Shown one piece after another: positions 40,933-50,729 of a DNA stretch of 64,000 nt. The position numbers and the translations under genes were made by a program. Position 1 is the first letter of the stretch, and every line of letters starts with the position of its first letter. The DNA lies in NCBI GenBank assembly GCA_015057375.1, contig SVEM01000001.1, positions 62,001 to 126,000 on the forward strand. The letters are read 5' to 3'. The notes under the pieces were generated by a model. That model had not been told where the DNA came from, did not search any database, and saw nothing but the letters and a program-made list of their open reading frames with translations. Origin of the DNA: Lachnospiraceae bacterium. Its GTDB lineage: Bacteria > Bacillota > Clostridia > Lachnospirales > Lachnospiraceae.

Positions 40933-43065
40933 TTATTTTTTATCTATATATCTTATTTTTTTACCGATGACAACCGCATATCTGCAATCCTTGTCATACG
41001 AATCCGAAGACGCACACTGAAAACCTATCATATACATTCTTTTTCTATGTGTTATTGCTCCTACATCCGGTCTGTATATTTTAACAGTGTCATACACAGT
41101 TGCAGAACAATCCTTTATTGCAAGTACAGATACTTTCTTTAAATTATTGAATCCTTTAACACTGTCATATGCCCATCCGGCAACGTTGACTCCATTATCT
41201 GTATCCATACTGTCTATCTTAAATATAATATCGTCGCTTTCTTTATAATCTGACAGCTTTACGCTTTTTCCTTTTGAAGTAAAACTTCCTATGTTGTCAT
41301 AATTATTAGAGAAATCCACACGGTTTTGTGCAAAGTTACAATTATAAAACGGATCCATATGATTGCCTGGCGCAAACTCCGGATGCTTATCATATAATCG
41401 GTCTCTTTCTTTTGTAAGTCTTATCATTTTACTGTCAGAGACTGCATCATATCCTCTGCTATAGGACTCGTAGTGATATAATATGGCATCATTTCTTACA
41501 ACATTAAAATAGCCTTTTTTTACAAGTCTGAAGCACAATTCTACATCATTATAAGAAACCGCCATGCTTTCATCAAATGCTCCGATTTCATAAAACTTTT
41601 CTTTAGAAATCATAAGACATGCTGCCGTCACGGCAAGGTAATTAAAGTCCATTATATTTCGTGCAAATGCACACATATCCTTATCTGAATAACCACATAA
41701 TGCATGCGACGGACCATTCATTATATTTATAACTCCGGTATGCTGAATAAGATCAGAATCAGGGTATAAAAGCTTTGCACCGACTGCGCCGGCATATGAA
41801 AGGGATGCCTGTCCAAGCATTCTTTCAAGCCATTTTTCCTGTATTACCTCTATATCATCATTCAAAAACAGCAAATATGACCCGCTTGATAAAGAAGCGC
41901 CCCTATTGCACATTTTTGAAAAATTAAATTCCATTGGCTCATAGTGATAAATGCACTTATTATCTCTGCACATTTTTTCATATATTTCCCTGTTGGCAGC
42001 AGTGCTTCCGTTATCAACCACAATTATTTCATAATTTTTATATCCGGTCTTATTTATTATACTTGTTATACACCTGTGTATAATATCCGGATTGTCCTTT
42101 GACGGAATAACGATTGAAACCTTATCCTTATTATCCGGTATATAATTCACTCTGTAAAAACACAAATCCTCTATAAATTCAAGTTCTGCATCGATTCCCC
42201 TGCGAGATAATGCTTCTTTTTTTGCTTTATGAGTTGCTTCGATAACATATGGCTTTGCAGAAGCATCCTCCGAGGTCGAACCTTTTCTTACACGCCAGTG
42301 ATATAATATCTTAGGAATATGATAAATGTTTTTATCATCCGTTACTTCTGTAAAACGAAGTGCAAAATCATAATCCTGTGCACCATCACATTCAGATCTG
42401 AACCCTCCGATAGAAACTGCTACACTCTTTCTGTATACAGATAAATGACATGTATACATATATGACATAAGAGTATCTCTTGACCAATCCGGTTTAAAAT
42501 GAGGGGTATGTCTGTGTTTTCCTGCTTCATCAATTTTATCTTCATCCGAATATATAAAATCAATATTAGGATTTTCATTTAATACCTTTACAACTTCATA
42601 CAGTGCATTTTCAGAAAGAATATCATCACAATCAAGAAGTGCAATATATTCACCATTTGCAATATCAAGTGCCGTATTTGTTGCCTTTGATATATGTCCG
42701 TTTTCAGTGCGGTAACATATATCTATCCTGTCATCATTTTCATATGACTCAAGCACCTCTTTTACCTCTGCCATATCCGAACAGTCATCAGCAATACACA
42801 GCTGCCAGTTTTTATAAGTTTGTGTCCTTACTGATTCAATACACTGTATAAGTATATCTTTTTCAACATTATATACAGGCATAAGTATAGAGATAAGAGG
42901 GTTATATGAAAATATCACCCTCTCACCATTTTCTGTATTTTCTTTTTTCTCAATCCATTTTTCATAATAGTGGTTACCGCGTATACGCTCTTTAACTTTA
43001 TATAAGCATATAAGCAATCCTTCATTAAAAAGAATCTGTAACCCTCTTTTTATAAAATGCGGCAT
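40933..43065 (-). CDS. Glycosyltransferase with two tandem GT2 domains
   Basis: First GT2: ISILMPVYNVEKDILIQCIESVRTQTY...ALLDCDDILSENA; second GT2: VSIVIPSKDNPDIIHRCITSIINKTGYKNYEIIVVDNGS...FLNDDIEVI. Confidence 0.92.
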   Translation of the reverse strand: MPHFIKRGLQILFNEGLLICLYKVKERIRGNHYYEKWIEKKENTENGERVIFSYNPLISILMPVYNVEKDILIQCIESVRTQTYKNWQLCIADDCSDMAEVKEVLESYENDDRIDICYRTENGHISKATNTALDIANGEYIALLDCDDILSENALYEVVKVLNENPNIDFIYSDEDKIDEAGKHRHTPHFKPDWSRDTLMSYMYTCHLSVYRKSVAVSIGGFRSECDGAQDYDFALRFTEVTDDKNIYHIPKILYHWRVRKGSTSEDASAKPYVIEATHKAKKEALSRRGIDAELEFIEDLCFYRVNYIPDNKDKVSIVIPSKDNPDIIHRCITSIINKTGYKNYEIIVVDNGSTAANREIYEKMCRDNKCIYHYEPMEFNFSKMCNRGASLSSGSYLLFLNDDIEVIQEKWLERMLGQASLSYAGAVGAKLLYPDSDLIQHTGVINIMNGPSHALCGYSDKDMCAFARNIMDFNYLAVTAACLMISKEKFYEIGAFDESMAVSYNDVELCFRLVKKGYFNVVRNDAILYHYESYSRGYDAVSDSKMIRLTKERDRLYDKHPEFAPGNHMDPFYNCNFAQNRVDFSNNYDNIGSFTSKGKSVKLSDYKESDDIIFKIDSMDTDNGVNVAGWAYDSVKGFNNLKKVSVLAIKDCSATVYDTVKIYRPDVGAITHRKRMYMIGFQCASSDSYDKDCRYAVVIGKKIRYIDKK

Positions 43066-43913
43066 TAAATCTCTCCAAGCTCTTTAAGATATCTTGTAAG
43101 CGCATCTTTCCATTCAGGAAGTCTCGCAAATCCACCATCATCAAGGCTTTTCTTAGACATACGTGAATTCTTAGGTCTTGGCGCCTTTGCACCGTACTCT
43201 TCTGTAGTCACTCTTGTCACCTTTGTATCCACCCCTGCCTGTGCAAATATCTCCTCTGCAAAATCAGCCCAGGAACATACTCCTTCATTGGTTGCATGAT
43301 ATGTTCCGTACTTGTCTGTCTCAAGGATGTCACAAAGAAGTATAGCAAGGTCTGCAGTATATGTCGGTGATCCTATCTGATCTCCTACAACAGTAAGTTC
43401 ACTGCGCTCTCTTCCCACACGAAGCATGGTTTTTACAAAGTTGTTACCATTAATTCCGAAAACCCAGGAAATTCTTACAATAAAATGCTTAGAAATTGTA
43501 TCTCTGACAGCATTTTCTCCATCAAGCTTAGTCATTCCGTACTGTCCGAGCGGTCCTGTAGGATCGTCTGTTTCATAAAAATGCTCGCCGGTTCCCGGAA
43601 ACACATAATCAGTACTTATATACACCATTTTGCAGTCAAGCTCTTTACATACATTTGCAATGTTGTAAGGCCCTGTCACATTTACTGCACGGCATATATC
43701 AATATTTTCTTCTGCTTTATCTACTGCAGTATAGGCTGAGCAATGCACAACAACATCAGGTGCATATGCTGTAATGAAGCTGCGTGTCTTTTCTGCATCT
43801 GTTATATCAAACTCTTCTATGTCCGCGCCCAGGCAATCAATATTTCTTTCCTTAAGCACTTTCATTACATCATATCCAAGCTGTCCTTTAACTCCTGTTA
43901 CAAGAACCTTCAT
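43065..43913 (-). CDS. rmlD: dTDP-4-dehydrorhamnose reductase
   Basis: KVLVTGVKGQLGYDVMKVL; STDYVFPGTGEHFYETDDPTGPLGQYGMTKLDGE. Confidence 0.95.
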   Translation of the reverse strand: MKVLVTGVKGQLGYDVMKVLKERNIDCLGADIEEFDITDAEKTRSFITAYAPDVVVHCSAYTAVDKAEENIDICRAVNVTGPYNIANVCKELDCKMVYISTDYVFPGTGEHFYETDDPTGPLGQYGMTKLDGENAVRDTISKHFIVRISWVFGINGNNFVKTMLRVGRERSELTVVGDQIGSPTYTADLAILLCDILETDKYGTYHATNEGVCSWADFAEEIFAQAGVDTKVTRVTTEEYGAKAPRPKNSRMSKKSLDDGGFARLPEWKDALTRYLKELGEI

Positions 43914-43924
43914 TACATTCTCCC

Positions 43925-44959
43925 CTATCTGTCTTTATACATTTTGTCATAGTAGTTCTGGTACTCACCACTAATAATCTTTTCCCACCATGACTTGTTG
44001 TTGAGATACCATTCGATAGTCTGCTTGATTCCGTCATCAAACTTAGTTGTAGGCTCCCAACCGAGTTCATCATGAATCTTTGTAGGGTCAATTGCATATC
44101 TCATGTCATGTCCCGGTCTGTCTGTAACGTACTGGATGAGGTCACGGCTCTTACCGAGTGCATCTATAATTGTTTCAACAACCTGAAGGTTTGTTCTTTC
44201 GTTGTGTCCGCCGATATTGTATACTTCTCCTACCTTACCGTCATGTATGATCATGTCAATAGCTCTGCAGTGGTCAATAACATAGAGCCAGTCACGTACA
44301 TTTTCACCTTTTCCGTATACAGGAAGCGGCTTATCATTAAGGCAGTTAGCTATCATAAGAGGAATAAGCTTCTCCGGGAAATGATATGGTCCGTAGTTGT
44401 TAGAGCATCTTGATATTGTAACAGGAAGCTTAAATGTTCTGTGATATGCAAGTACCAAAAGATCTGCTGAAGCCTTTGATGCAGAATATGGACTTGATGT
44501 ATGAAGCGGAGTTGTCTCTGTGAAGAACAAATCAGGTCTGTCAAGAGGAAGGTCTCCGTAAACTTCATCTGTTGATACCTGATGATATCTCTTGATTCCG
44601 TACTCACGGCATGCATCAAGAAGCACTCCGGTACCGATAATATTCGTCTGAAGGAATATTCCCGGATCAGATATTGAACGGTCAACGTGACTCTCTGCCG
44701 CAAAGTTTACGATAATGTCAGGTTTCTCATCTTCAAATAACTTGTAAACAAACTCTCTGTCTGCAATATCACCTTTAACAAATTTAAAGCCAGGCTTATC
44801 CATAACAGGCTCAAGTGTCTCAAGATTTCCTGCATAAGTAAGTTTATCAAGACATACAATCTCATAATCAGGATATTTCTCCACCATATAATGAACGAAA
44901 TTTCCACCAATAAATCCGGCTCCTCCGGTTACAATAATCTTCATATTATTTTCCTCCAA
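43925..44959 (-). CDS. rmlB: dTDP-glucose 4,6-dehydratase
   Basis: IIVTGGAGFIGGNFVHYM; FAAESHVDRSI; STDEVYGDL; SKASADLLVLAYHRTF. Confidence 0.97.
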   Translation of the reverse strand: MEENNMKIIVTGGAGFIGGNFVHYMVEKYPDYEIVCLDKLTYAGNLETLEPVMDKPGFKFVKGDIADREFVYKLFEDEKPDIIVNFAAESHVDRSISDPGIFLQTNIIGTGVLLDACREYGIKRYHQVSTDEVYGDLPLDRPDLFFTETTPLHTSSPYSASKASADLLVLAYHRTFKLPVTISRCSNNYGPYHFPEKLIPLMIANCLNDKPLPVYGKGENVRDWLYVIDHCRAIDMIIHDGKVGEVYNIGGHNERTNLQVVETIIDALGKSRDLIQYVTDRPGHDMRYAIDPTKIHDELGWEPTTKFDDGIKQTIEWYLNNKSWWEKIISGEYQNYYDKMYKDR

Positions 44960-44975
44960 AATATATATATGTTAA

Positions 44976-45542
44976 TTAAAATACGAAATTCATATATGCT
45001 TCATCATTTTCAACTTCCGCAAGTGTAGGTGCTTTAGCATCCTTCTCAGAAAGTATCGGATTGTCAATTCCCCAGTCAATACCAATCTCAGGGTCATTCC
45101 ATATAATATTTCTATCCTCCTTAGGTGCATACAGATTATCCTCTTTATATACAAATTCCACATCATTTGTAAGTGTAAGGAATCCGTGTCCGCATCCTCT
45201 AGGTATAAGAAGCTGATTAAAGTTATCAGGTGTAAGCTCTACTGCAACCCATTTCTTATATGTCGGTGAACCTTTTCTTAAATCCACGGCAACATCAAGC
45301 ACTGCACCTCTTACACATCTTACAAGCTTTGCCTGTGCTGCATCTCCGTACTGAAAATGAATTCCTCTAATAGTTCCTTTTACAGATGAAAATGACTGAT
45401 TGTCCTGAACAAAGTTGTAAAACAAACCTGCATCCTCCATCTTCTTCTGTGACCAGCTTTCCATAAACCAGCCTCTGTTATCTCCAAAAACCTGTGGTCT
45501 GAGAATCTTAACGCCTTCTACGGCTGTATCTATAACTTCCAT
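44976..45542 (-). CDS. rmlC: dTDP-4-dehydrorhamnose 3,5-epimerase
   Basis: VFGDNRGWFMESW; GTIRGIHFQYGDAAQAKLVRCVRGAVLDVAVDLRKGSPTY. Confidence 0.97.
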   Translation of the reverse strand: MEVIDTAVEGVKILRPQVFGDNRGWFMESWSQKKMEDAGLFYNFVQDNQSFSSVKGTIRGIHFQYGDAAQAKLVRCVRGAVLDVAVDLRKGSPTYKKWVAVELTPDNFNQLLIPRGCGHGFLTLTNDVEFVYKEDNLYAPKEDRNIIWNDPEIGIDWGIDNPILSEKDAKAPTLAEVENDEAYMNFVF

Positions 45543-45553
45543 CGTTATACCTC

Positions 45554-46432
45554 CTAATATCTGTATTTGCCTTCTGCAACCTTTTTAAGATGTGCACCGT
45601 AAGCTGACTTGCCATACATCTCTGCTGAAGCAAGAAGCTGTTCTTTATCTATCCATCCGTTAACGTATGCAATCTCCTCTACTGCTGATATCTTAACTCC
45701 CTGTCTGTTTTCAACAACCTTTACAAACTCAGCAGCCTCAGCAAGTGCATCAATTGTACCTGTATCAAGCCATGCATACCCTCTTCCGAGTGTAACTACA
45801 TTTAATGAACCATCCTCAAGGTACATCTTGTTGAGGTCCGTTATCTCGTATTCTCCTCTTGCAGATGGCTTAACCTTCTTTGCAAGCTCACAAACCCTGT
45901 TATCATAAAAATACAATCCGGTCACACAGTAATTAGACTTTGGATTCTGAGGCTTTTCCTCTATGGATATAGCCTTGCCGTCTTTATCAAATTCTACTAT
46001 TCCGAATCTCTCCGGATCTTCTACATAATAACCGAATACCGTTGCACCGTTTTCACGCTGTGCAGCCTCTCTGAGATGCTTCTTAAGGCCATCTCCATAG
46101 AATATATTGTCACCAAGTACCATTGCACATGAATCACCATCGATAAATTCTTCTCCGATAATAAATGCCTGTGCAAGTCCGTCAGGTGACGGCTGCTCTT
46201 TATAACTCAAATTAACACCATACTTAGAACCATCTCCGAGAAGTCTCTCAAACGCAGGCAAATCAGTAGGTGTAGATATAATAAGTATATCCCTTATTCC
46301 CGCAAGCATAAGCGTTGAAAGCGGATAATATATCATCGGCTTATCATATACAGGCAAAAGCTGCTTTGATGTAACCATTGTAAGCGGATAAAGTCTTGTA
46401 CCGGAACCTCCGGCAAGTATAATACCTTTCAT
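45554..46432 (-). CDS. rmlA: Glucose-1-phosphate thymidylyltransferase
   Basis: [46 protein letters not shown]. Confidence 0.97.
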   Translation of the reverse strand: MKGIILAGGSGTRLYPLTMVTSKQLLPVYDKPMIYYPLSTLMLAGIRDILIISTPTDLPAFERLLGDGSKYGVNLSYKEQPSPDGLAQAFIIGEEFIDGDSCAMVLGDNIFYGDGLKKHLREAAQRENGATVFGYYVEDPERFGIVEFDKDGKAISIEEKPQNPKSNYCVTGLYFYDNRVCELAKKVKPSARGEYEITDLNKMYLEDGSLNVVTLGRGYAWLDTGTIDALAEAAEFVKVVENRQGVKISAVEEIAYVNGWIDKEQLLASAEMYGKSAYGAHLKKVAEGKYRY

Positions 46433-46489
46433 AAAATATCTCCTTTATTTAAAAATGAACATAATGGTACTAATTATCATAGCTTGAAA

Positions 46490-46518
46490 ATTATACCATA
46501 TACGTTAAGAAAAAACAA
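46490..46518 (-). promoter_or_regulatory. Putative SigA promoter of the rml/polysaccharide operon
   Basis: Minus strand TTGTTT-17 nt-TATAAT upstream of rmlA. Confidence 0.6.
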
Positions 46519-46564
46519 TAATAACAAACATGTCATATTTCATTTATAGTTTTATCTCTTTTAC

Positions 46565-46593
46565 TTGCTTTTAGATATTGTATGTATTAGTAT
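46565..46593 (+). promoter_or_regulatory. Putative SigA promoter of malic enzyme gene
   Basis: TTGCTT-17 nt-TAGTAT, divergent from the rmlA promoter. Confidence 0.5.
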
Positions 46594-46626
46594 GAAAAGA
46601 ACGGTTATAAATTATTATTTTACATT

Positions 46627-47796
46627 ATGAAAGGATGTATTATCATGACTACAGATCCATTATTATTTCACGAAGAACTTCAGGGAAAGATAAGCACCGA
46701 ATCAAAATGTGATGTTAAAACAAGAGAAGCACTTGGAATTGCATACACACCGGGTGTTGCAGAGCCTTGCAAGGTTATCGCAAAAGACCCTGAAGCTGCA
46801 TATAAATACACTATTAAATCTAACACTATCGCTGTTGTATCTGACGGAAGTGCGGTACTTGGCCTTGGAAATATAGGTCCGCTTGCTGCCATGCCTGTCA
46901 TGGAAGGTAAAGCTGTTTTATTCAAAGAATTCGGTGGAGTTAATGCGGTACCTATCTGCCTTGATACACAGGATACCGAAGAAATAATCGAAACAGTTGT
47001 AAGAATTGCACCGGCATTCGGTGGAATTAATCTTGAAGACATATCCGCACCAAGATGTTTTGAAATTGAAGAAGAACTTAAGAAGCGTCTTAACATTCCG
47101 GTATTCCATGATGACCAGCACGGAACAGCCATCGTTGTTCTTTCTGCTGCCATCAATGCATTAAAGATTACAGGGAAGAAAAAAGAAACATGCCGCGTTG
47201 TTATAAGCGGTGCTGGAAGTGCAGGAATCGCTATTGCAAAGCTTCTTCTTTCTTACGGGTTTGAGGATATATTAATCTGCGACAGAAAAGGTATCATTTC
47301 AAAAGAATCTTCTAACCTTAACAAAGTCAAGCTCGAGATGCTTAAATATACCAACCTTTCCAATAAGACAGGAACACTTGCTGATGCACTTGTCGGTGCT
47401 GACATGTTTGTCGGAGTTTCAGCTCCTGATATTGTTACAAAGGAAATGGTTGAATCAATGAATGAAGACGCAATTATATTTGCAATGTCTAATCCTGTTC
47501 CGGAAATAATGCCTGATGTTGCTAAAGCAGGCGGTGCAAGAATTGTAGGAACCGGACGTTCAGACTTCCCTAACCAGATTAATAACGTTGTGGCATTTCC
47601 GGGCATATTTAAAGGTGCACTCCTTGGACGTGCACCACAGATTACTGAAGATATGAAACTTGCTGCTGCTCTTGCTATCGCAGGTCTTGTATCAGATGAT
47701 GAACTCAATGAAGATTATATCATGCCTCATCCGTTTGACCCGCGTGTTGCAGATGCGGTATGTGCTGCAGTTATGAAGTTTACATCAGCTTCTTAA
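46627..47796 (+). CDS. NAD(P)-dependent malic enzyme
   Basis: ALGIAYTPGVAEPCK; SDGSAVLGLGNIGPLAAMPVMEGKAVLFKEF; FHDDQHGTAIVVLSA; AMSNPVPEI. Confidence 0.95.
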   Translation: MKGCIIMTTDPLLFHEELQGKISTESKCDVKTREALGIAYTPGVAEPCKVIAKDPEAAYKYTIKSNTIAVVSDGSAVLGLGNIGPLAAMPVMEGKAVLFKEFGGVNAVPICLDTQDTEEIIETVVRIAPAFGGINLEDISAPRCFEIEEELKKRLNIPVFHDDQHGTAIVVLSAAINALKITGKKKETCRVVISGAGSAGIAIAKLLLSYGFEDILICDRKGIISKESSNLNKVKLEMLKYTNLSNKTGTLADALVGADMFVGVSAPDIVTKEMVESMNEDAIIFAMSNPVPEIMPDVAKAGGARIVGTGRSDFPNQINNVVAFPGIFKGALLGRAPQITEDMKLAAALAIAGLVSDDELNEDYIMPHPFDPRVADAVCAAVMKFTSAS

Positions 47797-48295
47797 CTAC
47801 AAATGAATAAATATCTGAACTGTTTTTCTCCCAGCCCTGACAGCATGCGCGTGCAGCCTCTTCGCTTGACACAGTTATTTTCACCTCGGTTATAAGAGTA
47901 TCACGTTCAGTTATTTTCATAGTAACAAGATATTCGTTATTACGCATTCTTGTATAATCAGAACTTATAGAGAGCATTTCAATAATTGTGTTGAAGTGCT
48001 CTTTTAAATATTCTTTTATCTCATTCTTTATGGCAGGCGATAACTCATAATGAAAACAGTCAAGAGTCTGCTTGCCATCATCAGTAAGTTTATAGCATGT
48101 GCTTTTATGTGATGTCTCGGATTCAATAAGCTCATCCTCACAAAGTTCACTGAGTGCCTTCTGTATCGTAAAATAATCTGTATATCCCTTATCAAGAATA
48201 TAATCTGATATCACCGCGTTTGACAGTGGGAAATTAACAGAATCAAGAAAATACAATATCATAAGCTTATAAATCATCTGGGGTGTTGATGTCAT
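47780..48295 (-). CDS. DUF4364 family protein
   Basis: QMIYKLMILYFLDSVNFPLSNAVISDYILDKGYTDYFTIQKALSELCEDELI, winged-helix-like N-terminus. Confidence 0.85.
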   Translation of the reverse strand: MTSTPQMIYKLMILYFLDSVNFPLSNAVISDYILDKGYTDYFTIQKALSELCEDELIESETSHKSTCYKLTDDGKQTLDCFHYELSPAIKNEIKEYLKEHFNTIIEMLSISSDYTRMRNNEYLVTMKITERDTLITEVKITVSSEEAARACCQGWEKNSSDIYSFVVKKLM

Positions 48296-48308
48296 TTGCC
48301 ATATCTCC

Positions 48309-50120
48309 TTATTTTGTCGGTCTTCCGATTATTACAATATTGTCCTGATTATACATATAACCTTGCGTAACACTGGTTCCGCTTGCATGAATGATTTTTC
48401 CGAATGTATAATTTGTTCCGAAAAATGATGTGCACTCCTGCCCCATATATATTGCAACATGGTATATGTTTTTATATCTTCCGTTATTTTCCCCTTTAAA
48501 GAAAAACAAATCTCCGGGTCTTAACTTGTTAAGCTTTGTCTTGTATTTTTTCGGAACAGTTTTATTTTTTGATACAAGATAATACGCCTGCGTAGCTGCT
48601 ACAGGAGCATAGTGTTTATCACCGAAATATATTCCAAGCGGACTGTAACTTCTCCATACAAGCGATGAACAGTCATAATATCCCTCTGACATTCTTTTTG
48701 CCTGGCTGTATAAAGCCCCTTCAACTTTCAGTGCATTAAGCACGGCTTTTACTCCCTTTTTACTGCCGACATTAACGGATATTGCATATTGTGCATTATC
48801 TACTGATACAGTTATCTTAGCAAAACCGCCTTTTTTAGCCCTTATAATTCCTTTTTTTGAAACCGTGGCAACTTTAACATTTGATGAAGTATAAGTAATT
48901 GCCGTATCTGCACTTACATTTCTTACATTAATTTTCTGTTTGGTACCTTTAGGCACAACATAAAATGTCTTAATAATATGCGGGTTAGTAATAGTAACAA
49001 TACATTTTAATTCAATTCCGTCAACATAAGCATGTATAACGGTGCTGCCTTCATTTACACCGCGAAGCACGGCATTTATTCCGTTGCTACTGTAATATAT
49101 ACTAACCATTGCTATATCCGGATTATCCGATGTCCAGTTTGCCTGTCCTTTTGTACCGCTTACGAATATATCCATCGTTGTATCTTTAGCAAGCTCCACG
49201 GACGTTTTGCTTAAAACAGGATTTGTTATATGTACCGTACATGTATACTGCACTTTTGCACCCGAAAGCTTTTCTTCGGTTGCAGTTATGGTTACATCTC
49301 CCACACTGACAGGTGTTACGACACCATCATCAGACACTTTTGCAATTTTATCATCTGACGAACTCCATGTCACGGTGCTTCCCTCAGCAAGCCCCTGCAT
49401 GCTTAACGGATATGGTGCACTTGTTACAGCTCTGTATATATTATTTTCCGATATCGTCGTATTACTTACATAGGCCGTTACCCTTCCTACATTAACTTTC
49501 CTTGCGTCTTCAGTACTGTCGTCAACAAGAAATACGTTAGTAAATCCCGCCTGATTTGCAGCCACTACACCTGCATTAGTTACGGTAAAAGCATCCTCGT
49601 TATCCACTTCATATTTCATATTCTTATATAAACTGTATTTATTTTGGTCAAATACAGCTATACTGCCAACTTCAATCTGTACGTCAGATATTGGTATAAC
49701 ATTAATCATAGTTTTGCAGGATATTTTTTCCTCTCCTGCAGGTGCACCATTAGCACTGTAATACATTACATACGCATCAACTGTTACTGTTGTAAGTCCC
49801 GGTTCATATGCAGTTATCGTCACATAACCATCTCTGTCTATACGTCCTAATGTATACGCCACACTATAATTTTCTGAAGCACACTCGATATATGAAAAAT
49901 CAGAATATGCAATATTAGTGTTCAGTTTTATCTTTACAGTATCATTTTGCATGACACTATAAGAAGATTCATTAAAAGAAAGATTTATTTTACTGATATC
50001 TTCCTTTGTAATAAAGTCTCCGTACACATCTGCGGCCTGTGTATATTTCTGCACAGAAAATACCGTAAGTATGCAAATAAGTATTGTTAATATTACATGA
50101 GAATAATAATTATTCTTCAT
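48309..50120 (-). CDS. Secreted Ig-like (BIG2) repeat protein with C-terminal NlpC/P60 domain
   Basis: Signal/TM N-terminus; repeats of the type VTWSSSDDKIAKVSDDGVVTPVSVGDVTITA; YYDCSSLVWRSY...GDLFFFKG...YHVAIYMGQ NlpC/P60 motifs. Confidence 0.9.
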   Translation of the reverse strand: MKNNYYSHVILTILICILTVFSVQKYTQAADVYGDFITKEDISKINLSFNESSYSVMQNDTVKIKLNTNIAYSDFSYIECASENYSVAYTLGRIDRDGYVTITAYEPGLTTVTVDAYVMYYSANGAPAGEEKISCKTMINVIPISDVQIEVGSIAVFDQNKYSLYKNMKYEVDNEDAFTVTNAGVVAANQAGFTNVFLVDDSTEDARKVNVGRVTAYVSNTTISENNIYRAVTSAPYPLSMQGLAEGSTVTWSSSDDKIAKVSDDGVVTPVSVGDVTITATEEKLSGAKVQYTCTVHITNPVLSKTSVELAKDTTMDIFVSGTKGQANWTSDNPDIAMVSIYYSSNGINAVLRGVNEGSTVIHAYVDGIELKCIVTITNPHIIKTFYVVPKGTKQKINVRNVSADTAITYTSSNVKVATVSKKGIIRAKKGGFAKITVSVDNAQYAISVNVGSKKGVKAVLNALKVEGALYSQAKRMSEGYYDCSSLVWRSYSPLGIYFGDKHYAPVAATQAYYLVSKNKTVPKKYKTKLNKLRPGDLFFFKGENNGRYKNIYHVAIYMGQECTSFFGTNYTFGKIIHASGTSVTQGYMYNQDNIVIIGRPTK

Positions 50121-50724
50121 TCATATTCTCCTCTGAAAATAGTGCATTATACTCCTCAATATATTCTAATATTTCCTCTTTTCCTTCACCGTTAAAAGAC
50201 GAAAACGGAATAATAGGAGTTCCTGAAATAGTATTAAGTGTTTTTTCAATACATGAAATGTGTTTCTTTAACTGTGCCTTTTTAATCTTATCCGCTTTAG
50301 TTGCTATAATTATAGGCGAAAATCCAATTTCACACAACCTGTTATACATAGATACATCAAGTGCAGACGGTGTATGTCTGATGTCTATAAGCTGAAACAC
50401 CACGCGAAGCATCTTTGATGTAACAAAGTAATTGTCAGTCATACGCAACCATTTATCCTTCATTTCCTTGGATACTTTAGCATAACCATAACCCGGAAGG
50501 TCAACCAGATAAAAATCATCATTTATCTTATAATAATTAATAGTTTGTGTTTTCCCGGGCTGTGATGATGTCCTTGCAAGCGACTTTCTGTTAAGTATGG
50601 TATTTATAAGGGATGATTTCCCCACATTAGAACGTCCGATAAATGCAAACTCAACACCCGTATTTTCAGGAAGACTGCTCTTTATACCACACACAGTCTC
50701 AAGTTTAACTTCTTTTATTTTCAT
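50110..50724 (-). CDS. engB: Ribosome biogenesis GTP-binding protein YihA/YsxC (EngB)
   Basis: EFAFIGRSNVGKSSLINTILNRK; DLPGYGYAKVSKE; ATKADKI. Confidence 0.96.
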   Translation of the reverse strand: MKIKEVKLETVCGIKSSLPENTGVEFAFIGRSNVGKSSLINTILNRKSLARTSSQPGKTQTINYYKINDDFYLVDLPGYGYAKVSKEMKDKWLRMTDNYFVTSKMLRVVFQLIDIRHTPSALDVSMYNRLCEIGFSPIIIATKADKIKKAQLKKHISCIEKTLNTISGTPIIPFSSFNGEGKEEILEYIEEYNALFSEENMNEE

Positions 50725-50729
50725 TCGTA

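Noticed and set aside
46680-47156. 158-aa minus ORF opposite malic enzyme
   Set aside because: Ser/Pro-rich antisense translation; the malic enzyme frame is strongly supported.
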